A stretch of 64,000 bases of DNA, taken from assembly GCA_013397795.1 (NCBI GenBank), contig VZTJ01002531.1:434001-498000 (forward strand), given 5' to 3'. The stretch's first letter is position 1; every line of letters begins with the position of its first letter. The notes beneath the pieces were generated by a model. The model was not told where the DNA came from, searched no databases, and was given only the letters and a program-made list of their open reading frames with translations. The DNA comes from Orthonyx spaldingii. Taxonomy: Eukaryota; Chordata; Aves; Passeriformes; Orthonychidae. Made by a program: the position numbers and the translations under genes. Below are positions 27,301-39,002 of the stretch, in pieces.

Positions 27301-30300
27301 GTTTGCTTCATTATCTCATTTCTTTGCAATATTACTGCACATTGAGGAGCTCTGCCTTTCAACACAGGGAGAGGCTCTGTGTGAGCACCTAAGGAGTGCA
27401 CACAGACCTGACAGACATGTCAGCCTGACACGCTGTCAGAAGCTGTGGGGATCAGCAAATACAAGAAATACAGCAAAATATACAAGGAACAGGGAGAACC
27501 CTCATACTGAGCCTAGGCAAACACAAGATTTGAAGTCAGTATTTCTGAGCACCAGGAAGATCCACGCTGTCTTGCTGATCTTGCTGGTGTCAGTGCTCTG
27601 GTAGGTATTTCTGCGGAGGGAAAAGCATGCACGAGCATGACAGCAAACATGAGCAGTGTTCATGGAATTTCTTTCTGGCTCTGGTGAGGCTGACCATCTC
27701 ATGAAGAGGACAGTATGCTTGAGATCTCTTTTTTTGCCCCTCTCCAGTGATTAAAGTAACAAAGCTTCTGTTCTTACATTAACCTTGCACATGCCACTGC
27801 TGTGTAATCTATGATTATTACATCCAGCAGCAAAGTATGATCATCAGAAAACACACAGAAATGGTCCACACAAGTATATATTGTAAGAGTGGAAAGCAAG
27901 AAATGACTAGAGGTAAGAAACAAAATAAATCCATTTCTCCTAATTATTCTGTTTAAATAATGACAAATTATAAATGCAAATAATTATCAATATTATGATT
28001 ATGTTATGAGAAACAAAGAGAGATAAATGAAAAATGCCAACAACAATCCTATTTTGTTCCTACACATTTCTTCTGGAAATAGAAAATCTACCCAAGGTTA
28101 CCACTGAGAATCAAAGATATTCTTCCCGTACAATAAAACTCAGCAATTTTTTCCTAACCTGAAATCAAGTCCCAGGGTAACTTTTGCAAAGCAGGATATT
28201 CCTCAACCTATTATTTTTCATTCTGCCTAAATTTCTGGATAAGACTAAAATACCCTGATGAAAGCTGTACTTGTGTATTTCCAGCTCAGCTGGAAATAGA
28301 GATCATGGGGAACATGTGCTGTTGTCAAATTTGCAGTTCAGTGTCAGGAAATTCAGTTAAAAGGGACGAGCATCAAAACTACAGCATTTACTGCATTGAA
28401 CAGCCTGCCAATGTCAATCATGTTTACTTAAATTTAGTCAAATATCCTAACTCAATTATTAAAAAAATTAGTATTTTGAATTCTGTTAGTAACTTTCATT
28501 AATATTGCTTCTCATTATAAATGCATAATGCATCAATTATGCCCACATATTGCCCTGTGACATTGACTGGAATGAGGCATTTATTTTTTTTAAGTACATA
28601 CATACAGGAAGAAGCTATAGCTATGGGAACATGTGTGCAAACCACAGAAAAAAATTATATATGAAAGATACATCAGTTCCCCTGTAGTGGAGAAGCACAA
28701 GCAGGTTGCAACCCTCCTGCAACAACAAAAAAAATTCCACCTTTCTTTTTAATTCAAGTTCTAGGACAGAAAACATAGTATAGATCCAGAGAGCTGTGAA
28801 TTAGGACAAACACAAGGCTAAAAATGATGCCTAAAACTTCAGCAAATTTGTCAAGTGCTTTGATTGAGGTTGAGAATATGAGTCCAAATGGGTGTACAGG
28901 AAGCAATCATTTTTTCATGAAGAATACGTCCTTTACTGTGCACACAAATTCTTCCTTCAGAAGGCTGTAAATTACAGTATTTATGGAATCTTAATGATCT
29001 AAACACAGTTGGAGCCTGAAGGTCAAGGCTGCAAACTGCATCCTAAATTTCTGTTTACAGATGAAGCACAGTATTTATTGCTGTACTGCTTGTGCTGCTA
29101 TAGTTAAAGGGCTGCCAGCATTTCCATTATAAACCACTATTTCAGGGGTTTATAACCTGCCTATCAATCTTCTGACTGGGATGAAACATGGCATACAAGG
29201 TCCTGGCTATGAGACTGATTTTTTTGTTTGTTTTCTTTAGCAAATGACAAAAAAGAATAAGCTTAAAGTTTCACAGTAATTAAAAAAATGTGTATCAGCG
29301 TTTTCAAGTATTTCTAGTGTTCTTGGCACATAACTATAGCTTCAGAATACAAAACACATTCACATAACTTCATCAACTAATAGAAGGACTTTCAATCCCT
29401 AAAAAATGAAAAATAATCTAAACAACACATGGTTAGATGCTTTTTATTTTTTAATTAAGCAAACGTACTTCAGATTTTAAATGTCAGCAAAGGACATCAG
29501 AAATCTAATGGTGTCCTTGATTCTGTTTATCTCTGTAGATTTGCCATTAAAGGTAACAATTACACACCTTGGCACAGCACAAAGGGTGAATTCTTTTTAA
29601 ATCAGCATCTAAATGATGATACACAAGGTGTCCTTTCTTGTTGTGCATTCCAGATGATGTCAGGTAAAATTATTCAGAGTAAAGTCAAAGCCAATGTTTT
29701 CTCCCAGACTTTGAAATCTTGCACTGTTAAATCTTGTATCAAATTTAATTCAATTGGGAGGACAACAAGTACAACATTTTCACTTCCACAGTGTCTGGTT
29801 TGCCAGTGTGAAAGTACTTTTGCTCTGCACCAAAGTATTGTGGGGAGCAGGTGAAAAATTTGTTGCATTATGTCTGCATATCTAGCAATTACATTTTAGT
29901 AAATAACAAACTTCACATTGCAAGCACTGCAAGAATTAAAATATCAGAAGATGTCAAAACCCCTCCTATTGGAATCCTAAGTTTTGACATAATTTATTTT
30001 CACAAATAAAGAACTGGTCCAGATTTAACAATGTTGAATGTTGCTGTTGCAATGCAACACATACATATTACATTATTATTATTAATAAACAGTTTTATGG
30101 CTCCATTGCAACACCATACCAGTTCAGACAAGACAGAGAGCACTGCTAAACCTGGAATACTGGACTTTATCTAATCCCATTTTGGCTTATTTCTTTATGT
30201 TACAAATCCAGTCACAGCAGGAAGGAAGTAAATTAGCCCCTCCCCAAATGTAATTATTTCATTTTCTTTATTACAGCTGTAGGGCTTTTATTCACTGACA

Positions 30301-31198
30301 CTGTTGAGTTCCCCTTAAGCACCTTGCTTTTTTTTTTAACCTTTGCTTTTGTTAGGAGATTGACTGCATTTGTTTTATACCATTGCTAATGACTGGAAGC
30401 ATCTCTTCCCCCTGTTGCTGGAGCTTTCTGCTTTCACTCCCTACCTCTACCACGTGTCTGTTTTATGTCCACTTTACACCATCCCTCGCATGAAACATTG
30501 GATAATCTTTCCCATCAACTGAAAAAAAGTACTGGTTTGTTACTTTAGTTGGTTCTGGTGAGAGATAGAGACCTGCAGACTTCTTTCTTAGAAAGTAAAA
30601 GATGGGATGACTACGACATCTTAAAACCAACCTGGGAAGTGCAGCTGAATACATATCGGGAATAATTCCAAGCAGAGACAAGATGTTATGAACAGTGACT
30701 GACTCAGGCCTCCTCATTAACTGAACTGTACTGCCTTTAACTCGCTGAAATGCATCCAAGAACGCTGCTATATAATTAAATATGTTAAATAATGCTACGG
30801 AGTATCTTGTATAATTCTGAATCTTCAATGAACTGTACAAAGTTTTAAATAAAATATAGGTGGAGCTTGTCAAGCAGTATTAGACTTCAAAATATTTCCT
30901 TCTTCTGAAAGCTTCCTGTACCATCTGACACACGTTTGTGCCACGCTGCCTGGGCTGCCATCACACCGTACGCCTTGTTAGCAGCAATGTCATGCCAGAA
31001 ACGCTACAGTGCTGCATTCTAATGACCCCTGGCATTGTAATGAATGAATGTTTTCTGCACAGAGGATGTGACAGGAAAAAAGTAGCTTTAATCCTGGGTA
31101 CTCGCTGAGGTTTTCTTTTCACACAGCTCTGCAAACCAAGCAGTGGTGAACACCATTTTAGCTCAACTACAGAACGTGTGGAACACTGTGCACCGTAC

Positions 31199-31397
31199 CT
31201 GTAAAGTCCTGGAGGAGCTCGATGAACCAGGAAGCTTTTCTCCAGGCTTTGGAGCACATCATTGAGCATCCTGACTCTGACAGGAGCTCTCTCCTTGGGG
31301 TCATTCGCCGGGCGCATCTCGTCCGACTGGAACAGTTCCGCCGTGTCCCTCAGACGTGATGCCCCTGCCAGCAGCTGAGCAACGCCTGCTTCATCAC
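31199..31397 (-). CDS. NAALADL2: NAALADL2-like penultimate exon (dimerisation-domain core)
   Basis: This 199-nt exon completes the Gly codon begun in the exon upstream, encodes 65 full codons (DEAGVAQLL to PPGLY) and ends with AG of a split Arg codon. The motif RMLNDVLQSLEKSFL matches the strongly conserved R-x-x-N-D-x-L-x-x-L-E-x-x-F helix of the GCPII/transferrin receptor dimerisation domain. The following PPGLYR corresponds to the family's loop before the (F/Y)RxxxY/W strand. The segment SDEMRPANDPKERAPVR is typical of NAALADL2 as I know it. On the minus strand the acceptor is a pyrimidine tract ending ccctgttcccag, and the donor is AG|gtacgg. The exon is clearly richer in G+C and CpG than the surrounding intron (for example around 31305-31362), as expected for coding sequence in an AT-rich intron. 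Confidence 0.92.
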
Positions 31398-32565
31398 CTG
31401 GGAACAGGGAGAGCAAGACAGTCACCAGTGATTCACAGGCCACTTATTACTCTCGCTTACAAGTCAAAATTAATAGTCCAATTAAAACCTGAGCCTCCTT
31501 TTCCCCTGTGAGCAGCACAGAACGGGTCAAGGGAAGCCATAGATCATTCCGTGTAACCTCTGATCTGTTTCTCAAAGATCAATTTGGGCTCTGATACTTT
31601 AAGATCTAATAAGCTGTGAGGAATGATTTGGGGGTACAGCTTGAAATCTAGCATTGGAAAAACAGGCGTGCAGGAAGCAATGGTTATAAATCAAGAACTA
31701 CAACATTTCCTTCTGAGACTGCGTTTATTCAATGCCATTTGATGCTATTGCTCTCAAGTCTGAAAGCCTGTGCTTGGATTCCATAATGACTGTGTGTAGA
31801 ATACTGTAATATGCAGAGTTTAATTGAATTTGATTCAACATTTTAGAATCTTAGAGGTTAACAGCAATTGTAGAGGGTATGTGGAATTGCTCCTCTTAAT
31901 CACTTAAGTCATATGCCAATGAGCCAGCTTTAATTGATACCCTAATGTATATTCTGATCCGGTCGATATTTTCAAAACTTTTTAAACTTAGAGTGTTAAC
32001 TATTGCTTTGTTAGCAACCCTACTCTGACAGCAAAAGAATAAAAGCCTGCTGCACTTTGGAGCTTATCACAATTTCAGTATTTTCCTGTTCATAGTCCAG
32101 AAAGAGAAATGTGAATTGGAGCACTGTGAATGTGCAGCCTCCTCCCACCTGCCGTGCAGGTGTAGAGCGTGGCCTCCTTTCCCAGTGTGTGCATGGGCTG
32201 CCTTCATCTTTACAAGCACACAGAGAGAGAAAGCAGAGCCTGAACCTGATATAAAGTCAAAAGCAGTATCAGTCAGCACAAACATTTCCAGGATGCAGAA
32301 ATTATCTTTAAGGCCAAAATTCATTTTGCCTGTTGATAAGAAATCCACCCATCCTTAGATCTTTCAAATAATGCTTTAATCAACATAAACCACATAGAGC
32401 TCCTAGAGCTGTCTCACCTCTGCCTCAATATGCAAACCTCAGTGATTTCAGTACCTTAGTGACTGAGATAATTAAGCCAAGAAAGTGGTTCAAGACTCAA
32501 GTTCAATGAATTTTAAACTTCCTTGTCTAAGATATACACGGAAAAATCACAAATAGTAATTGGAG

Positions 32566-32570
32566 AACAC
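32566..32570. repeat. Target-site duplication, left copy (AACAC)
   Basis: It directly abuts the LTR's outer TG and is identical to the five bases following the LTR at 33145-33149. The sixth bases differ, so the duplication is exactly five. Confidence 0.85.
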
Positions 32571-33144
32571 TGATATGGTTTAACCTCAGCTGGGCAGTAA
32601 GTACCATGCAGCTGCTCACTCACACGCTCTGGCTTCCCTGATGGGATGGGGAGAAGAATCAAAAAGTTAAAACTAATGAGCTGAGATTAGAACAGTTTAA
32701 TAATTGATACATAATGATGATGATGATAATAACAATCGTAGTAATAGTAATAATATAGCATCAAAAAGGGAGAAAACCAAAAGAGAGACATAAAACCCAG
32801 GACAGACAAGTGATGCCCAATACAATTGGTCATCACCTGCTGGCCACGTTCAGCCTGGCCCCAGCAGCAATCAGCCTCCCTGGCCACCCTGCCCCAGTTT
32901 GTACACTGGGCATGATGTTCTCTGGTGTGCAGAACCCCTTTGGCCAGCTCAGGTCAGCTGTCCTGGCCATGCTCCCTCCCAGCTTCCTGGGAGAGCACAG
33001 GGAACTGGAAAGTCCTCAGGGTAAGCACTATTAAGCAACAACTGAAACATCAGTGAGTTACCCACCTTCGTCTCATACTAAATCCAAAACACAGCACCAG
33101 CTACTAGGAAGGAAATTAACGCTATTCTAGACAAAATCAGGACA
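32571..33144 (-). mobile_element. Solo LTR, avian ERVL-type endogenous retrovirus
   Basis: This is a 574-bp LTR with TG...CA ends, flanked on both sides by the exact 5-bp duplication AACAC (32566-32570 and 33145-33149). A 5-bp duplication is usual for class III (ERVL) elements. Read on the minus strand it follows a common avian LTR: a tgtcctg start, the cttcctagtagctgg and gtgttttggattta blocks, ctggccaaaggggt, a degenerate TATA region near 32905-32897, an ATTAAA signal at 32701-32696, and an end in ggttaaaccatatca. A trinucleotide-rich run (GAT/AAT) lies inside at 32711-32757. No internal gag, pol or env region remains, so the copy most likely arose by recombination between two LTRs. Confidence 0.9.
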
Positions 33145-33149
33145 AACAC
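33145..33149. repeat. Target-site duplication, right copy (AACAC)
   Basis: It follows the terminal CA of the LTR directly and matches the left copy without mismatch. Confidence 0.85.
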
Positions 33150-35217
33150 CAACCCATTTCTCAAATTATTTATGTGTGTCTGAAAGGTGAGCACATAATA
33201 GGAATGGAAAAGCAAACAGGTGTAACTAAGAAATCCAAGGAAACGACTGATTATAACATATTCTCTCTCTCATATGGAAGAAGAGATTTGCTATTGGATA
33301 CATTCCAGGAAAGGAAGAGGAGTTCACAGATCCCCATATACTCCTGTCATTCAGCTGACTAGCACATTCCAATCTAGCAAAACATGAAATGATCCAGAAT
33401 ACATGGAGAGACAAGGCGCTGGTGTGAAAGAAACTGTCAGATCTCCTGAGATATCAAGAGGAATTTCAGCAATGAACAGAAGCTCCCTGGGGGAACAGGA
33501 GTGAGAGAAGATGGGTAAAGTCTGCCCTGGTTTGGGACAAGGTTTCTTTGCTAATGGCACTTGACCAATCCACCTTTCCCTAACTGGAATGGATAACAGG
33601 CGTGGTGGTACCTTGATATACAGGGTTAGTATATCTCTGAGTCTGGAATAATTTAAATTCTGATTAAGTTAGGTTGATGCCTCAGAAAAATATTCTCCAA
33701 GCATATAAACTTAGTACATTTGGGATATTTTGCAAAATATCATTATCCTTAATTTTCAAATCTCCAGCAAACATCCTGTGCAGCTGAAGAATTTTCCATT
33801 CCCATATATATAATGCAGGCACTGTGCATACCTTACCCTGGGACTTGTGTCCATATGGAAATGTTTAAATTCTCCCTGTTAGAAAGAATCCTTTGGCTTC
33901 AGCAAAGCACTTCACATTCCAAGGAACATAAAACTTTCATAATTTTTATTCTGAATCTTATATAAACAATTGCAAATGTCAGCTTCGCCTTTCCAATAGG
34001 GAAGGTGAGCGAAAGGGAAAATCCATCTTTCTGTATTTGGAACTGAAGCCAACCAGACCATCCTTTTAAATATAAAATGCTCTCACTTCTTCTCCACAAT
34101 CCCTAAATCAATTCTGTCTTTGTTTTACACTCTAAACCAGCACTTGTTAGAAAACACACACCCAAGCCCTTTTCAATACTTCAGTAAAAAACCTGCAAGT
34201 ATGGCCAGTGTCACCTCAGCCAGCTAGAGACAGAACAGGCATCACAACACACTGAACTGCACCACCAGAGGAAAGGAATTTATGCTTTTCTCAGGTTGAG
34301 AAGCTGGGAGTGGAAGGGCAAATGATTCTTCACAAAAACCCTGCATTAACTAATGATGCCTTAAACACCTTGTGATGCTTCTACAGAGAAAAATCAAGCA
34401 CGAGTGTTACTTTGCTGAAGAGAAAACAATGCCACATTATTATATTTTGTATTCTTTGTCCTTTTGTCTCCAGTATGAATCATGATGAATCATCTAAGCT
34501 AGTTGTTTAGTTGCTATAAAAATAAAATTGCCAATGCAAGACAGTGCCTCAAGAGCATGTGCACTCTTGATCAGGGAATTACACTGTTGAATTTCATTGC
34601 TTGCTAAATGTAACTGGATCCTACTCAGAAACAAGTTACACCAAATAGATATTTATTTTTACAGACATTGGATACAACAGCCTTTCCCTGTGTAACTGAT
34701 TGCTCTTATGAAAAGCACAGCTAGAGATTCAAAATTTTTAAATTGTCTTGTGCCCTCTGCTATGAATGGACTTGCCTACAAGTACTTATAGGAGAGAGAG
34801 CACAGAAAATCAGCATTTTAAGGCATGATGCTTGCTCACCATGTATGTGAACATGTTTTTTGCACGTAAGAGAGAAGGGAAATTGCTTTGGGTTTTGATT
34901 AGCTTGCAAATTCAGGATCAGCTCTGCTGTGCTGCTGTATTCACAAGGAAAATTCTTCATGCTCTGCAAAGTAGGATGAGCAGACCTGGCAGTAGAAAAT
35001 CTGAAAGGGAAAGCTTTGTAGGAAGCACCCTAAAGGGTCAGAAACACAAATCCACAGACATCCTTAGTGCAAAGAATATGTTGCCAGCAGCTTCAATTTT
35101 GCTACCATGACTGCTATAGCCCAAGTAAACTAATGTGGTGTTGCTCCAAGTCTTTTTTCAAAGAAATTATGTTAAAGAGGAATGTTGTGACATTTTACTA
35201 TGTGCTTGCCAATACAC

Positions 35218-35572
35218 AGGAGCCTGGAGAAGAGCAGGCTCCAGGGAGACTTTATTGTGCTCTTTCAATACTTAAAGGGGCATTTATAAGAAAATCCGGG
35301 ACAAACTTTTGAAACAGGACAAGGGCTAAGGGTTTTAAACTCAAAGATTAGATTTAGATTAGGTGTAAGGAAGAAATTTTTTACAGTGAGGATGGTGGAA
35401 CACTGGATTGCCCAGAGAGGTGGTGGATGCCCCATCCTGGAAACATTCAGTGCCAGGCTGGACGAGGCTCTGAGCATCCTGATCTACTGGAAGAAGTCCC
35501 TGCTCATTGCAGGGGGGTTGGAGTGGATGGCATTTAAAAGATCCCTTTCAATCCAAAGTATTCTATGAAGTT
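35218..35572 (+). mobile_element. CR1 LINE 3' fragment (longer copy)
   Basis: The copy begins with the agcctggagaagagcaggct and cagggagactttattg blocks, passes through a tttagattaggtgtaaggaagaaatttttta segment split by divergence, then tggattgcccagagaggtggtgg, ccatcctggaaacattcagt, and ends near ggggggttggagtggatgg and a ttctatgaa remnant. This order is diagnostic for the last few hundred bases of CR1. It lies in the intron, antisense to the NAALADL2-like gene. Confidence 0.88.
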
Positions 35573-38500
35573 ATCAATGATTTTGTACAGAGCTGCTGAA
35601 ACTTATGGCCTACTCACAGAATAGATGCTCATCCTTGCCCTTCAGTACCAAATGCTCGTCCATGGAAAATGCATTTTTCCATGATTTTTTTTTTAAAGAC
35701 TGAAGAAGGGTACTAATATATAATAACCTTGAATGGATACTGAAGACAAGATGCCAGTCTCTCATGACAAAGGAGGTATTTCTGTCATATATACAGATTT
35801 GTTTCATTTTTCACCTCTGTTGCAGTCAAGAATAACTGGTGGGAACTGTAAAAGGGGAAACTTTCTGAACATTACAGACAGGAGGAGAGAGTAACTCTGA
35901 AAAGCACCCTAAATGATCAGGGAAATACAGTCAAGCAGCTAAAATGATGCCAAGCTGAAGAGCAGCAGATAGCTGTAGGCAATGAGCATGCAGCCATCAA
36001 GTCAATGAGAGAGATATGTTTCTGTATTGATTTTTCTAAGGACAGAAAGTTTAGCCTGATGTTTTGAAATGTATGGGTAGAGACAAGGCTGTGGAAAGTC
36101 ACGCTGACTTTCCTGAAAATGGCTTATCATAAACCAGATTATTTTAAACTTCTGCTAGTGCTGCCTACTATTATCACCCCAAGTACTTCAGCTGCTGTAA
36201 CATCTGTAAAACATCCATTCTGGGGAGAAGAAAGGGCCTAACTGATAGGGAGCCACACACAGCTGACACTGCATCAGCCAAAGAGCTTTAAATCACAGCT
36301 CTTGCACTTCTGGAAAACCAGAAAATCACATCCACCCTTAATTTGTCTTCATAAGCCTCTCCCTCTCAGCCAGTGCCCATCAGAGGTGGCTACAATTTGC
36401 TCCAGCAGCCTGTGCTGACAGCCACGAGTGGGGAATCTCACCTCTCCTGCCTGGTGCTGCACAGCCACAATTCAGGGCTGGGGCACAGACACCACTTTTG
36501 AAAGGTTTGCATGAGTCCAAGTGACTGGCAGTAATAAATGACACCAGTTTCAACAGCACCCAGGGGAGGGACACCATCAACCTGGCTGCCTTTATTTTTG
36601 TGAACTGGGTGGCTGAACTTGTTATTGCTGAGACAGTCAGGTGCAAAGACACAGAAATGCTTTTAATCCTAATGAGACACCTGAGAATCTCCATCATCAA
36701 CCCCTGAAACTTGCTGTAACATACATTAGATTTTAAAGACAGGCTGCAAGGAGCACAGTGCTTCAGCTTTCAGCAGAAAACACAAATATGTTCTGGATAA
36801 AAATGCTTGTATACATACAAAATACTTCTATACAAATGATTGTACATTTTTACTTGCATATATAAACAAAGCACTTCTACAGGAGTGCTTAAAAGCACCG
36901 TTTGTATCGTTCACACACCAGATTTGACATCTTGTCTGCACCCTACCTCAAAAGATAAACTGGATTTTCATCGGATACAAGGCCTGGCAAGATATTCAAG
37001 CATTTGATTCAGGTTGCAAAGGGTTGATTTTAAATGTATGGAAGGCACAAATCCCACACAACTGCAAGGCTGTAGGTAATGAGAATATTTTAAGCAGTAA
37101 CCTATTTATGAATTTGTCTAAAATATCACACCTGTGAATAGACAGGCAACAGCCTGACTAGCCCTGGGGACCTGGATTTCAGTCTTGGAACCCCCATCTC
37201 CTGCCATTTATGACCACAAGGTTTCCTGTTAAAAATCAGACCATCAGCAGATGCACAAAAAAAAAAATCTCTCCAGCCCCAACCCTTCCTTTCAGATAAA
37301 CCCAAAAGCAGTGACTTGTTTCCAAGAGTTCTGGTGTGTGCAAGGGCAGAGAACACACGTCATTTAACAGCCTCCTCCCTGTCCTTCTGAGGAACAGGCC
37401 ATGAGCCACACGAACATGTTGGTGATGACATAACTTGCCATCCACACTACCCTGAATGCAAGAAATGCTCTGTAAAGTGCTGAGTAATATCCCATGGAAT
37501 TTGGCAGAGCTAAAGTACAGACACGCAGCACATCACAGAGTTAAATCCTTTAGAAACATAAATAAATGCAGGATTAACAAGTACCAAGGTATACACAACC
37601 TTTTGTCAGTTACACCCAGGAGGCTGCAGAACAGCGACTCAAGTATTTACACAAAATTTAACTTCAAGCATGTGAGAAAGTCCAACGGGCAATAAAATCT
37701 GTGTTCAAGGAATTGGCTGAAACAGATCCCAGAGGCACAAAATTAAGCCTAATGAACAAATATTTTATGTGCCATGCAGATTTATCTTCACCTTTTCTAC
37801 ATTTACAGTTTGCATTGAGTTGGTAAAGGAAACTGCTTACTAAGACATTCCAACTTTGAACTGGAAAGTTTGGACAATATAAAATCCTTTGAAGAATGAA
37901 TGAAAAAGTACAACTTCTCATTTAAGTAACTGAAAAAGGACCATTGTCTTAATGTTTTCCAAAATGAAAATAAACTGTTCTTTTATACAAGTCAGAGACA
38001 GATGAGACATGAAAGCCATGAGAAAAATCATTAAACAAAACTCAAAAGTGAACAGCTGGGAGAAAATTTATCCTGCTGGCCCTACAGCCTAGGAAATAAT
38101 TTTCTCTCCCCTGAAGTGGTGGAGATAAATGATATGATCTAACTGAAGTTAGAGGAGAAAAGTCAGTTTAAATCAACGTTTCCCGTTACTCAAAATAAAG
38201 AAAAAAAGAAAGAACAAGAGAAGATATCTCATGCTCAGTTGAAGGAATACCAGCTGAGCCACACTTTTCATTTGACAATGATCCCCTGCTGTGTTTAGGC
38301 TGAACTAAACCAATGTTTATGTGGCACAACAGAGCTAAAATTACTTGTCTTTTTAGCACTGATTCCAGACCAATACTTGCCTACTGACTCCTACATCTTC
38401 ACAGTGATGGATGGCAAAGATTAAAGAAAAGGTATCATACTTCTGTGAGCATGTGTTACAGAAAAGTGGTGCTTTATAGCATAGGGAGTGAATGAAATGC

Positions 38501-38908
38501 AGGGGCAGCACCTCAAGATTGCAAAGTCTTTACATTTGAGATACGATCTCATAATCTGCTGAAGGATATGTGAAGTTTGGGTGTGATTTTATAGAACTTA
38601 CTTCTCTATTTAACAGAAAAACCTGAGAGTTTCATGAATCTATAAACAGAAATATTTTTCAAAGGTCTTAGGACACTACAGGTAATCTCCATTGCTTAAT
38701 TGACAAAGTAACATCAGAAGAAATATAAAAACTTTATGACTTTATTTAGCAACAAAACCTGTATTTTATTCAGCATTGTATAATGACCCTGTTTAACTTG
38801 TATAATCACTGGCTACTACTCAGGTGTTGAAAATATGTATCAGGGATTAGATGACGCTTTTCCCCCTCCTGTATTAATGGAGAATGATATTCCTCTAAGG
38901 AAAATTAC

Positions 38909-39002
38909 CTTTCAGACTGTTCTGAACTTCTAACGCGATGTCGAGGGCATTAAACGGCAAAACTGGATCAGTGGCAATTTGCAAAGTCACTTGTCCTGTT
39001 AG
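38909..39002 (-). CDS. NAALADL2: NAALADL2-like antepenultimate exon (start of the dimerisation domain)
   Basis: This 94-nt exon encodes 31 full codons plus the first base of a Gly codon. The peptide starts LTGQVTLQIATDPVLPF and continues NALDIALEVQNSLK. It corresponds to the family's helix-then-strand segment just before the C-terminal dimerisation helices, where relatives have a GQ or QV followed by a hydrophobic run and then a polar and LPF-like or LNLD-like motif. Read on the minus strand, the acceptor is a T-rich tract ending in ttttcag just before CTAACAGG, and the donor is AAAG|gtaatt. The exon starts in phase 0 and ends in phase 1, which fits the next exon. A second AG lies 7 nt inside the exon (CTAACAG|GACAAG), but using it would change the phase at the 5' end. 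The preceding exon was not found in the window. Confidence 0.88.

Larger units (their letters stand above)
16665..31198 (-). other. Last intron of the NAALADL2-like gene (14.5 kb)
   Basis: The donor is gtacgg at 31198 and the acceptor ends cag at 16665 (minus strand). The intron is AT-rich unique-looking DNA with no repeat copy I can name. Open frames inside it are short and unrelated to known domains. The longest on the sense strand is the 136-codon frame at 30873-30463, described under findings. A telomere-like CCCTAA run lies at 22214-22230. T-runs lie at 19345-19355 and 24365-24376. Confidence 0.85.
31398..38908 (-). other. Penultimate intron of the NAALADL2-like gene (7.5 kb)
   Basis: The donor is gtaatt at 38908 and the acceptor ends ttcccag at 31398 (minus strand). 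The intron holds a solo ERVL-type LTR (32571-33144) and a CR1 fragment (35218-35572). The rest, including moderately GC-rich patches near 36370-36620 and 37130-37420, shows nothing I can assign. Confidence 0.85.

Noticed and set aside
32687..33034. Several short frames on both strands, one with a tyrosine run
   Set aside because: They lie inside the solo LTR. The tyrosine and histidine runs are translations of its trinucleotide-rich stretch.
34549..34570. 7-bp inverted repeat with 8-base loop (TCAAGAG/CTCTTGA)
   Set aside because: Stems of this size are expected many times by chance in 64 kb, and nothing else marks the site.
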